Positions 56,273 to 64,000 of a stretch of DNA of 64,000 bases are shown one piece after another. A model generated the notes under the pieces. That model was not told where the DNA came from. It saw nothing but the letters and a program-made list of their open reading frames with translations, and ran no database searches. Source of the stretch: Bacteroidales bacterium (GTDB lineage: Bacteria; Bacteroidota; Bacteroidia; Bacteroidales; GWA2-32-17); NCBI GenBank assembly GCA_026416095.1, contig JAOAFV010000027.1:1-64000 (forward strand), in the 5' to 3' direction. The position numbers and the translations under genes are program-made. Within the stretch, counting starts at the first letter, position 1. Each line of letters begins with the position of its first letter.

Positions 56273-57247
56273 TTATTTTTCTCTTGATGATATATAATCG
56301 GTTAATAGTTGAAGAGATACATTTATTTCGTTCTTAGGTAATTCTATTAAAATTTTTTTTGCTTTTGCAACAAAATCATTTAATTTATTTTGAGTATATT
56401 CAAAACCACCATATTTTTCGATAATGAGTTTTAAGTCATCGATATAAGAAAAGTCGTATTTAATTTTTTTTAGCAACGAAAAGGCTTTAGTTTTATCTTT
56501 ATCTGAAGCATTATTTATTGCATATATCAGAGGTAATGTGTATTTTTGTTCGCGTAAGTCATTACCTGCTGGTTTGCCAGTATTATTATCATTTATAAAA
56601 TCGAAAAGATCGTCTTTTATTTGAAAAGCCATACCAATAGAATGCCCAAACTCTTTCATTAATTTAAGATAACTTTCATTATTTGTAGTAGTTATAGCCC
56701 CTATTAATGCAGAAGATGCAAAAAGAGTAGCTGTTTTTTTAGAAATTATTTCATAATATAATTTTTCTGAAATATCAATTTTTCTGGCTTTCTCTACTTG
56801 CAACAATTCTCCTTCGCTCATTTCTTTTACTGCTTCTGAAATTATATTCAATAATCTATGTTCATTATTATCAATAGCAATTAATAAGCCCTTTGCTAAC
56901 AAATAATCTCCAACTAAAACAGAAATTTTATTCTTCCATAAAGCATTAACCGAAAACACTCCTCTTCGTTCATAAGAATTATCAACTATATCGTCGTGAA
57001 TTAAAGTTGCTGTATGCAAGTATTCTATAAGCGACGCTGCTACATAAGACGATTTATTTATTTCTCCAAATAATTTTGCCGACAATAATACTAATATTGG
57101 TCGTAGTTGCTTGCCTTTATTTTTAATAAGATAATTAATTATAATGCTTAAAATTGGCACATTACTTTTTAAATGTGTGCGAAAGAAAATATCGAATTCT
57201 TTTAATTCATCTACTATAGGTAATTTTATACGGGTAAAAATATCCAT
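56273..57247 (-). CDS. Polyprenyl (trans-isoprenyl) diphosphate synthase
   Basis: GKQLRPILVLLSAKLFG; LIHDDIVDNSYERRG; FQIKDDLFDF. Confidence 0.95.
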   Translation of the reverse strand: MDIFTRIKLPIVDELKEFDIFFRTHLKSNVPILSIIINYLIKNKGKQLRPILVLLSAKLFGEINKSSYVAASLIEYLHTATLIHDDIVDNSYERRGVFSVNALWKNKISVLVGDYLLAKGLLIAIDNNEHRLLNIISEAVKEMSEGELLQVEKARKIDISEKLYYEIISKKTATLFASSALIGAITTTNNESYLKLMKEFGHSIGMAFQIKDDLFDFINDNNTGKPAGNDLREQKYTLPLIYAINNASDKDKTKAFSLLKKIKYDFSYIDDLKLIIEKYGGFEYTQNKLNDFVAKAKKILIELPKNEINVSLQLLTDYISSREK

Positions 57248-57612
57248 ATATTTACATTACTAAATTTAATCTAATATTTCGTGCCATTATAACCAATAAT
57301 TTTGTAAAAATAAAAACATTTTCTTAACTTTTCCTTTAAAAAGTTTTCATTCACTAATTTTATAGATTAAGCCTCGACAAAAAGATATTTTTTTACTTAG
57401 GAAAAAACCTTAAAGTGTCTTTAAATTTTCGAATACTAAGATAATAAATTTTATTTATATCAAAATGTTATTGGCAATAAAATGTTCAAAAAAAAGCATT
57501 TAAAGATTCACGCAATTGTGCTTGCAAAGCACTTGTTATTAATTATTTAAATTTCAATAGTTGCTTCTCAATAATAACCACCAAAATACTTGTAAAACAC
57601 AAAAATTTTACT

Positions 57613-57620
57613 TAACTTTG
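57613..57620 (+). promoter_or_regulatory. -7 box TAACTTTG immediately upstream of ORF 57625
   Basis: TAnnTTTG match, 4 nt gap to ATG. Confidence 0.45.
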
Positions 57621-57624
57621 TAAA

Positions 57625-58230
57625 ATGAAATTAATAAAAAAATATCTTTCACAAAAAAGGACCAAAGAATACAGAGAATATTATTATAAAAACCTTTTTC
57701 CTCCTCTTGACATAAAAGAAATAGTAGATAGAATAAAAAAATGTGAAATAATTTACCATACAAAAAATTTAATTACGTTTAGAAATACTATTAATTTTTT
57801 CGATAATAGCAAAAAAGTAATTTCAAGTTTAGGCGAACCGTCGTATAAGAAACATAATTTTACTAAAGATTATACTATTTTTTTTTATAAAAATAAAATA
57901 GAAAAATTAAAAATTAAATGTCAAATTCATTTTATAAACGATTGTTTTATTTATGCCGCTCAAGTGTTTCCTAATTTAACAGACAAGCAAATTGAAGAAT
58001 TAATAAGTATAATTAAAGAAAAATATATTATACACGATCATAATAAAGACATTCAAATTCCCTTTAGCATAAGAGATGAAAACGAAAATACTTTATTTAT
58101 TGAAAAATATTTTTGTTTAACAATAAATTACCTAACAGGAAATTCTGAAATACTTTCAACAGTAGAAGAGATCATTCCTTATGAGCAATCACAAATTAAA
58201 TCTTTTAAATATTTACATAAGTTTATATAA
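57625..58230 (+). CDS. Hypothetical protein, 201 aa
   Basis: ORF track; plausible promoter and start; no family recognised. Confidence 0.6.
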   Translation: MKLIKKYLSQKRTKEYREYYYKNLFPPLDIKEIVDRIKKCEIIYHTKNLITFRNTINFFDNSKKVISSLGEPSYKKHNFTKDYTIFFYKNKIEKLKIKCQIHFINDCFIYAAQVFPNLTDKQIEELISIIKEKYIIHDHNKDIQIPFSIRDENENTLFIEKYFCLTINYLTGNSEILSTVEEIIPYEQSQIKSFKYLHKFI

Positions 58231-58270
58231 AGTCACTATTTAAAACATTATAGTACAAGTTATAAAAAAG

Positions 58271-60355
58271 TTAAAATTTTATTCCTATAACACAAACATC
58301 ATCGGTTTGTTCATTGTTCCCTTTCCATTCTTCAAAAAAATCATTTAACATTTCCTTTTGTTTATTAATAGGTTCATTACAAATTTTTATTAAAATTTTC
58401 TTAAAATTTGACCGTTTTAATTTTTTATCTTTATCGCCCCCAAATTGATCAGTATAACCATCTGAAGTTAAGTATAGCATATCGCCAGAAGAAACATTAA
58501 TATTTACCATAGAAAAACTTCCTTGTTTTTCAAAATCACCAATAGGCATTTTAGTAGGCATCACCTCATAAAGGTAATATCCATTACTTTCTATTTTTTC
58601 AGAATTCTCAATTTTGTTATTTTCACAAGATATATAATATAAGGGAGTATTGGCTCCTGCATATTTCAGTAAATTAGTATTTGTATTAAAACAACATATT
58701 GCTATATCCATTCCATCTTTTATATTTTTTTCATTGGTGTGAAGAGCAATTTTTAATAATTCATTCAATTTATTCAATATTTCGTCGGGTTCAGTAATAT
58801 TATACTCTCTAACTACTTGATTCAATGTATAAGTACCTAATATACTCATAAAAGCACCAGGTACACCATGGCCGGTACAATCGGCTACAGCAAAAATTAT
58901 TAAGTTATTTATACGAACAAACCAATAAAAATCGCCCGATACAATATCTTTGGGCTTATATAAAACAAATGCCCTCTGATATATGTAATCTATCTCTTTT
59001 ATCGAAGGTAATAAAGCATCTTGAATTCTTTTAGCATAATTAATACTAGCTATTATGTTTTCATTTTTTTGCTCAATAATACTTTTTTGTCGACTTATTT
59101 CGACGTTTTGAGCTTCAAGTAATTTATTTGCTTTTTTCTTTTGCGAATAACTATTATAAATAACACCAATTAAAAGAACAAGCATTAAAGCGCCCCCCAG
59201 CGATGTGTAAATTATAATTTGTTGTTGTCGCAGTTTTAGTTCCTTTTCTTTTAATTTACTTTCAGCTATTTGAATATCTTTTTCACGCTGTTCTGCATTA
59301 AATTGCTCTCTTAACTGATTTAATGTTTTTATGGCAGATTCAGATAAAACACTGTCTTTTGAAACAGACCATACAGTGCGAAATTCATAAGCTTTTTCGA
59401 AATTTTTTATTTGCTTATATAATTGAGATAGTAAAAAAGAACTTTCCATTATTAATCTATAATTTTTCATCTCATTTGCCATATTGTATGCTTTCAAAGC
59501 ATACTGTATTGCAATTTGGTATTGATTAAGAGACTGATACAATGCCGAGATTGAAGTATAAGCACTTACGAGTCCTACTTTATCGTTTATTTTTTCTTTT
59601 ATTCCTATTGCTTTTTTAAAAAACTTTTCTGCCAATTGTGGATTTCTCTTTGGGTACTCCGTATCGGAATAGATATTAGCCAAATTCATTAATGACATTG
59701 ATATACCATAATTGTCTTTTATCTTTTCAAACATCGAAAGAGCTTTATTGTAGAATACTATTGATGAGTCATACTCCTTTGAATAATGGTACGATACTCC
59801 TATATTATTATATACCATTGCAGTAGCATAGTCATTTTTTAAATTTTTTACTATTTCTAAAGCTTTAAAATAATTATTAATAGCTTTTGTTTCTAAGCCC
59901 TGATAATGAAATATTAATCCTATGCTGTTATAAAACGAAGCTATTTCTTTTTTATTATTTATCTTTTCCCATATCTTATACGATTTGTAATAATTATTAA
60001 GGGCTTCAGGGTAATTAGGGATATTTTCATATGTTTTACCAATCTTTTTATATAAAAGACCTGCCTTATACAAGCTATCAATTGTTAAGTAATTTTTTAC
60101 AGATAAGTTATAATATTGTATTGCCCGATAATAAGAATTTTTATTACAATAAAAATCGCCTGCTTTTTCCGAAAATATTGCCAAGTTCAAATAATTATTA
60201 TTTCTTTTAAAATATTTTATTGCTTTTTCGCAAACTTCTATATATTCTTTACAAGTATCACATGTCGATTTAATTTTTATAAAGAAAAAATTACTTGAAT
60301 CGGTATTCGCAAATAAATTAGAAAAAAGCAATATAAAAATTAAAATTATATTCAT
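58271..60355 (-). CDS. TPR-repeat, TM-anchored, SpoIIE/PP2C-type serine phosphatase
   Basis: Signal peptide, TPR repeats, TM (IYTSLGGALMLVLLIGVIY), PP2C motifs KDIVSGDFYWF, ADCTGHGVPGAFMSILG, LYLTSDGYTDQFGG. Confidence 0.92.
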   Translation of the reverse strand: MNIILIFILLFSNLFANTDSSNFFFIKIKSTCDTCKEYIEVCEKAIKYFKRNNNYLNLAIFSEKAGDFYCNKNSYYRAIQYYNLSVKNYLTIDSLYKAGLLYKKIGKTYENIPNYPEALNNYYKSYKIWEKINNKKEIASFYNSIGLIFHYQGLETKAINNYFKALEIVKNLKNDYATAMVYNNIGVSYHYSKEYDSSIVFYNKALSMFEKIKDNYGISMSLMNLANIYSDTEYPKRNPQLAEKFFKKAIGIKEKINDKVGLVSAYTSISALYQSLNQYQIAIQYALKAYNMANEMKNYRLIMESSFLLSQLYKQIKNFEKAYEFRTVWSVSKDSVLSESAIKTLNQLREQFNAEQREKDIQIAESKLKEKELKLRQQQIIIYTSLGGALMLVLLIGVIYNSYSQKKKANKLLEAQNVEISRQKSIIEQKNENIIASINYAKRIQDALLPSIKEIDYIYQRAFVLYKPKDIVSGDFYWFVRINNLIIFAVADCTGHGVPGAFMSILGTYTLNQVVREYNITEPDEILNKLNELLKIALHTNEKNIKDGMDIAICCFNTNTNLLKYAGANTPLYYISCENNKIENSEKIESNGYYLYEVMPTKMPIGDFEKQGSFSMVNINVSSGDMLYLTSDGYTDQFGGDKDKKLKRSNFKKILIKICNEPINKQKEMLNDFFEEWKGNNEQTDDVCVIGIKF

Positions 60356-60444
60356 TGCACACAAAGGTAATTAATAAAACAATAATAATAAACAACATAA
60401 CATTTTTTTTGAAAAAATTCTAAACATTATTTTTGTAGAAAAAA

Positions 60445-60894
60445 ATGAAACTTACACATATTAACAATGATGGTAAAGCTCAAATGGTAAATATATGCGA
60501 AAAAGAAGTTGTTTATAGGAAAGCAATTGCCGAAGGTACCATATATATAAATCCTAATACTATTGAACAAATAAAAAATAACTGCATAAAAAAAGGCGAT
60601 GTGTTATGTGTAGCAAAAATAGCAGGAATACAAGCTGCTAAACAAACTGCGAACTTAATTCCGTTAACGCATCCTTTAAACATAAATTTTATTGACATTA
60701 ACTTTAAAATATACAAAAATAAAATAAAAGTTTTAGCAGAAGTTGAATGTATAGAAAGAACTGGTGTTGAAATGGAAGCACTCTGCGCTGTTTCTGTAAC
60801 TCTTTTGACAATTTACGATATGTGTAAAAGTAGTGATAGAAAAATGAGAATATCTGAAATTAAACTTTTAAAAAAAGAAAAAAGAAAATTATGA
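60445..60894 (+). CDS. moaC: Cyclic pyranopterin monophosphate synthase MoaC
   Basis: KGDVLCVAKIAGIQAAKQTANLIPLTHPL; ERTGVEMEALCAVSVTLLTIYDMCKS. Confidence 0.97.
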   Translation: MKLTHINNDGKAQMVNICEKEVVYRKAIAEGTIYINPNTIEQIKNNCIKKGDVLCVAKIAGIQAAKQTANLIPLTHPLNINFIDINFKIYKNKIKVLAEVECIERTGVEMEALCAVSVTLLTIYDMCKSSDRKMRISEIKLLKKEKRKL

Positions 60895-61826
60895 ATAGAA
60901 TAAAGATTTTATCTCTTAATATATCTCAGCAAAAGGGAACAACAAAAATACCTGTAAACGAAGTTACAATAGACGAAAAAGGCATTCTTAACGATGCTCA
61001 TTACGGCACAACAAACAGAGAAATTAGTTTGCTTGATATTACAAGCATACAAAAATTTGAAAAAATACTAAATCGTAAAATAAACTATGGTGAGTTTGCT
61101 GAAAACATTACTACAAATGGCCTTGATTATACTAAAGTTAAACCTCTCGATATTCTTTACAACGAAAATATTACTCTCCAAATAACCCAAATAGGAAAAG
61201 AATGTAATAATAACAAGTGTTCAATATTTAAGCAAACGGGTAAATGTGTTATGCCAGAAGAAGGCATTTTTTTAAGAGTTATAAAAGAAGGTAAAATAAA
61301 AATCAATGATGAACTATATTATCAACCCAAAGTCTTTAATGTGGCAATAATAACCTTAAGTACGAGAGCATTTAATAAGGAATATGAAGACATAAGTGGT
61401 AAAATCTTAATAGAAAAGTTAAAAAGTTATTTTAATAACATAAACTACTTATTTAACATTGAATACTACTTAATACCAGATAACGAAATTCTTTTAGAAG
61501 CAAAACTTAATCGTTTAATTATAAACAAAACCGACATAATTATAACTACAGGTGGAACTGGTATAAGCAACACAGATATAACAACAAACATAGCAAGTAA
61601 AGTTATAACAAAAGAAATTCCTGGAATAATGGACTACATAAGACTAAAATACAGCAAAGAAAACATTAAAGCCCTAACAAGTAGAAGCATTGTAGGTGTT
61701 AAAAATAGTTCACTGATATTCTGCTTGCCAGGCAGTAAAAATGCTGTAACTGAATATGTTGAAGAAATAAGCAAGCACTTACTTCACTTAATATATATGA
61801 TAAATAATATAGATATACATAAATGA
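60891..61826 (+). CDS. Fusion: MOSC domain plus MogA/MoaB-like molybdopterin-binding domain
   Basis: MOSC-like N-terminal half (GILNDAHYGTTNREISLLD); C-terminal VAIITLSTRAFNKEYEDISGKIL...IITTGGTGISNTDITTNIASKVITKEIPGI; ATGA overlap with moaC. Confidence 0.88.
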   Translation: MNRIKILSLNISQQKGTTKIPVNEVTIDEKGILNDAHYGTTNREISLLDITSIQKFEKILNRKINYGEFAENITTNGLDYTKVKPLDILYNENITLQITQIGKECNNNKCSIFKQTGKCVMPEEGIFLRVIKEGKIKINDELYYQPKVFNVAIITLSTRAFNKEYEDISGKILIEKLKSYFNNINYLFNIEYYLIPDNEILLEAKLNRLIINKTDIIITTGGTGISNTDITTNIASKVITKEIPGIMDYIRLKYSKENIKALTSRSIVGVKNSSLIFCLPGSKNAVTEYVEEISKHLLHLIYMINNIDIHK

Positions 61827-62416
61827 GAAAGCAAAAAAAATATTACGTTGTATGGGAAGGAAAAAATCCGGGTATTTACGAAACATGGGATGAATGTAAA
61901 AAACAAATAGAAGGTTATAAAGGAGCTAAGTATAAATCGTTTAAAACACTGGACCAAGCAAAAGAAGCTTTTTGCAATCCTCACTTAGCAAATTCAAAAC
62001 CTCTCGACTATCCATTATACGGAATCTGCGTAGATGCTTCATATAGCACTAAAACAAAAGAAATGGAGTACCGTGGAATATTACTTCACGAAAAAAATAA
62101 ATTACTTTTCTCTCAAGGAGGCTACAAGAATGCAACAAATAATATAGGGGAATTTATTGCAATAGTACATGCACTTGCTTTATGTAAAAAAAATAATTGG
62201 AATTATCCAATTTATTCCGATAGCAAAACAGCTATCTCATGGGTTAATAAAAAAAAAGTTAACACTAAATTAAAACTTAATGAAGAGAACCACATATTAT
62301 TTGAACATTTAACAAGAGCTCTAAACTGGCTCAAAGAAAATACCTATAATAACAAAATTATTAAATGGAACACAGAAAAATGGGGCGAAATACCGGCCGA
62401 TTATAACAGAAAATAA
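61823..62416 (+). CDS. rnhA: Ribonuclease HI with N-terminal viroplasmin/RNase H1-type domain
   Basis: YYVVWEGKNPGIYETWDECKKQIEGYKGAKYKSFKTLDQAKEAF; DSKTAISWVNKKK; ICVDASYS. Confidence 0.9.
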   Translation: MRKQKKYYVVWEGKNPGIYETWDECKKQIEGYKGAKYKSFKTLDQAKEAFCNPHLANSKPLDYPLYGICVDASYSTKTKEMEYRGILLHEKNKLLFSQGGYKNATNNIGEFIAIVHALALCKKNNWNYPIYSDSKTAISWVNKKKVNTKLKLNEENHILFEHLTRALNWLKENTYNNKIIKWNTEKWGEIPADYNRK

Positions 62417-62418
62417 AG

Positions 62419-63150
62419 CTACTTGTATATAATCTTGCTAATGCTTCCGTTTGTAAACTGAATTGTGTAATTATTATATTCCCATACTTCTTTATTCCCT
62501 TCTTCATCTATAAAGCTCTGTTTCGATAATGGCTTCCCAATACTTTCTATTGTCATTCCCATTGTCATGCCTTTCCACACTTCTTTGTTAAGAATTCTAA
62601 TGGCATTGTCATGCCCATACAAATTTTTTAATTTTTGATATCGCGGATCAGATGTGTCGATATTTTTAATTATTTTAGTTTCTGAAGTTGTAGGTTGCTC
62701 AGGAATTATAACTTCTTTTCCTTCTAAAAAATTATCTAATTCAGGTGTAGGTATAAGAGTAGAATAACTAACGTATCCTATTTTCCCATTGTATTCGGCC
62801 TTTAAATATAAGTTTTGTTGCTCTTTAAAAACTTTTATTTGAGTATTTGGAGGAATTGTAGATATTTCTGTACCTAAAGAAGATGGCTTATCTCGTAAAA
62901 TAGAGCCACTTGAACTAACTTTTACTAAAAAATAGTCTTGCATTTTTAAATGCATTAATTGAGACTTTTTTTGTTCTAATTGAATTATTTCATTCTGAAT
63001 TCTTTTTTGCATTTCTTCATAAGCTCTTATTCTTTGTTGAATATTTTGCTGTTCATTTTTTAGGCTATCTATTTTTTTATTTATTTGCTCAATGGTTTGA
63101 GAAAACATGCAAAATGGAAATACGATCAAACTTACAATAGCAATTCTCAT
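62419..63150 (-). CDS. Secreted coiled-coil protein with bacterial SH3-like domain
   Basis: Signal peptide; coiled coil; GSILRDKPSSLGTEISTIPPNTQIKVFKEQQ SH3b-like. Confidence 0.75.
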   Translation of the reverse strand: MRIAIVSLIVFPFCMFSQTIEQINKKIDSLKNEQQNIQQRIRAYEEMQKRIQNEIIQLEQKKSQLMHLKMQDYFLVKVSSSGSILRDKPSSLGTEISTIPPNTQIKVFKEQQNLYLKAEYNGKIGYVSYSTLIPTPELDNFLEGKEVIIPEQPTTSETKIIKNIDTSDPRYQKLKNLYGHDNAIRILNKEVWKGMTMGMTIESIGKPLSKQSFIDEEGNKEVWEYNNYTIQFTNGSISKIIYK

Positions 63151-63207
63151 ATTTTTTTTACAAATTTAATAATTTTATTTTGTTAAACAATTTTTTTTTT
63201 TATTCTT

Positions 63208-63239
63208 TTTGTTTAAATTAAAATTGTTATATACCTTTG
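63208..63239 (+). promoter_or_regulatory. tRNA-Lys promoter, consensus Bacteroidota type TTTG-N20-TACCTTTG
   Basis: TTTG 63208-63211, TACCTTTG 63232-63239, tRNA starts 63251. Confidence 0.75.
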
Positions 63240-63250
63240 CAAAAAATTTT

Positions 63251-63323
63251 GTTCCAGTAGCTCAGCAGGTAGAGCATCGCCCTTTTAAGGCGGGGGTCCC
63301 GGGTTCAAATCCCGGCTGGAACA
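63251..63323 (+). tRNA. tRNA-Lys(UUU), CCA not encoded
   Basis: Cloverleaf folded by hand: acceptor GTTCCAG/CTGGAAC, D-arm GCTC/GAGC, anticodon stem TCGCC/GGCGG with loop CTTTTAA, T-arm CCGGG TTCAAAT CCCGG. Confidence 0.97.
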
Positions 63324-63345
63324 CTCCGAAAAAGATGTGTTTAAT

Positions 63346-64000
63346 TTATGCTTTTTCAATGAATTTTAGATCTAAGTGTCTTTTTTGAAGGTTTACACTT
63401 TCAATTTCAACAATAACATAATCTCCAATACAAAATCTTTTTTTATGTCGTTTGCCTTGAATAACCATTTTTTCATCGTCGTAAATATAAAAATCATCAT
63501 CGAGAGTTCTTAAACTTATCATACCTTCGGCCTTTGTTTCTATAATTTGCACATATATTCCCCATTCTGTTAACGATACAATTAACCCCTTAAACCTTTT
63601 CCCAATTTTATCGGCCATAAATTCTATTTGCTTATACTTAATCGATGCTCTTTCGGCTTCTGCTGCTATTTGTTCTCGTTCAGAAAGATATTTACATTTA
63701 CCTTCAATATCAGTGTCGTCGATATTTAAGTCATTATTATTTAATAAATGATCAAGATACCTATGTACTATTAAATCAGGATATCTTCTTATTGGCGAAG
63801 TAAAATGAGTATAATGACTAAAGGCCAATCCAAAATGACCAATATTTTTAGAAGAATAAATAGCCTTTGCCATTGAACGTATTGCCAGTTCTTCAATAAT
63901 ATCTTTTTCAGGTTTATTAGTAAGATTTAAAATGGTGTTATTAAGAGATTTAATGAAGCTTTGCTTGTTTTTTATTTTTATCTCATATCCCCATTTTTTG
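63346..64000 (-). CDS. rnr: Ribonuclease R, C-terminal part; truncated by window edge
   Basis: GLAFSHYTHFTSPIRRYPDLIVHRYLDHLL plus S1-like domain; reading frame stays open to position 64000. Confidence 0.93.
   Translation of the reverse strand, partial: KKWGYEIKIKNKQSFIKSLNNTILNLTNKPEKDIIEELAIRSMAKAIYSSKNIGHFGLAFSHYTHFTSPIRRYPDLIVHRYLDHLLNNNDLNIDDTDIEGKCKYLSEREQIAAEAERASIKYKQIEFMADKIGKRFKGLIVSLTEWGIYVQIIETKAEGMISLRTLDDDFYIYDDEKMVIQGKRHKKRFCIGDYVIVEIESVNLQKRHLDLKFIEKA

Noticed and set aside
57518-57532. Small hairpin GTGCTT-GCA-AAGCAC
   Set aside because: Only a 6-bp stem, no clear U-tract and no gene end nearby; probably chance.

Overview
AT-rich chromosomal window, probably from an anaerobic, amino-acid-fermenting member of the Bacteroidota. 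This is inferred from gldF/gldG, DUF4292, EnvC-like and TPR genes, TAnnTTTG-type -7 promoter boxes, and buk/ptb/ack/pta and hydF. It is densely coding: about 48 protein genes and one tRNA-Lys(UUU). I see no CRISPR array, no rRNA, no prophage and no intact transposase. Recognisable genes include rnhB, dut, an EnvC-like gene, nspC and carboxynorspermidine synthase, two gdhA paralogs, dnaK, panB, an rluA-family gene, gldF/gldG, dnaN, an ftsE-like gene, gyrB, hydF, recO, guaA, gpsA, pgi, buk, ptb, ackA, pta, a polyprenyl synthetase, moaC, a MOSC-MogA fusion, RNase HI and a partial rnr at the right edge. The best candidate for an undescribed system is about 14065..23892. It holds two large paralogs that combine a pseudo-receiver, a receiver and a PEP-synthase-type ATP-grasp domain but lack visible phospho-His and PEP-barrel domains. 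A membrane Fe-S oxidoreductase lies between them, followed by a Crp/Fnr-type regulator whose N-terminal domain looks homologous to the N-terminus of the first paralog. Two outward-facing glutamate dehydrogenase genes bracket the cassette. A second notable item is a roughly 100 bp MITE-like element with 14-bp inverted ends just downstream of dnaK. All functional names come from reading protein motifs by eye; no database search was run.
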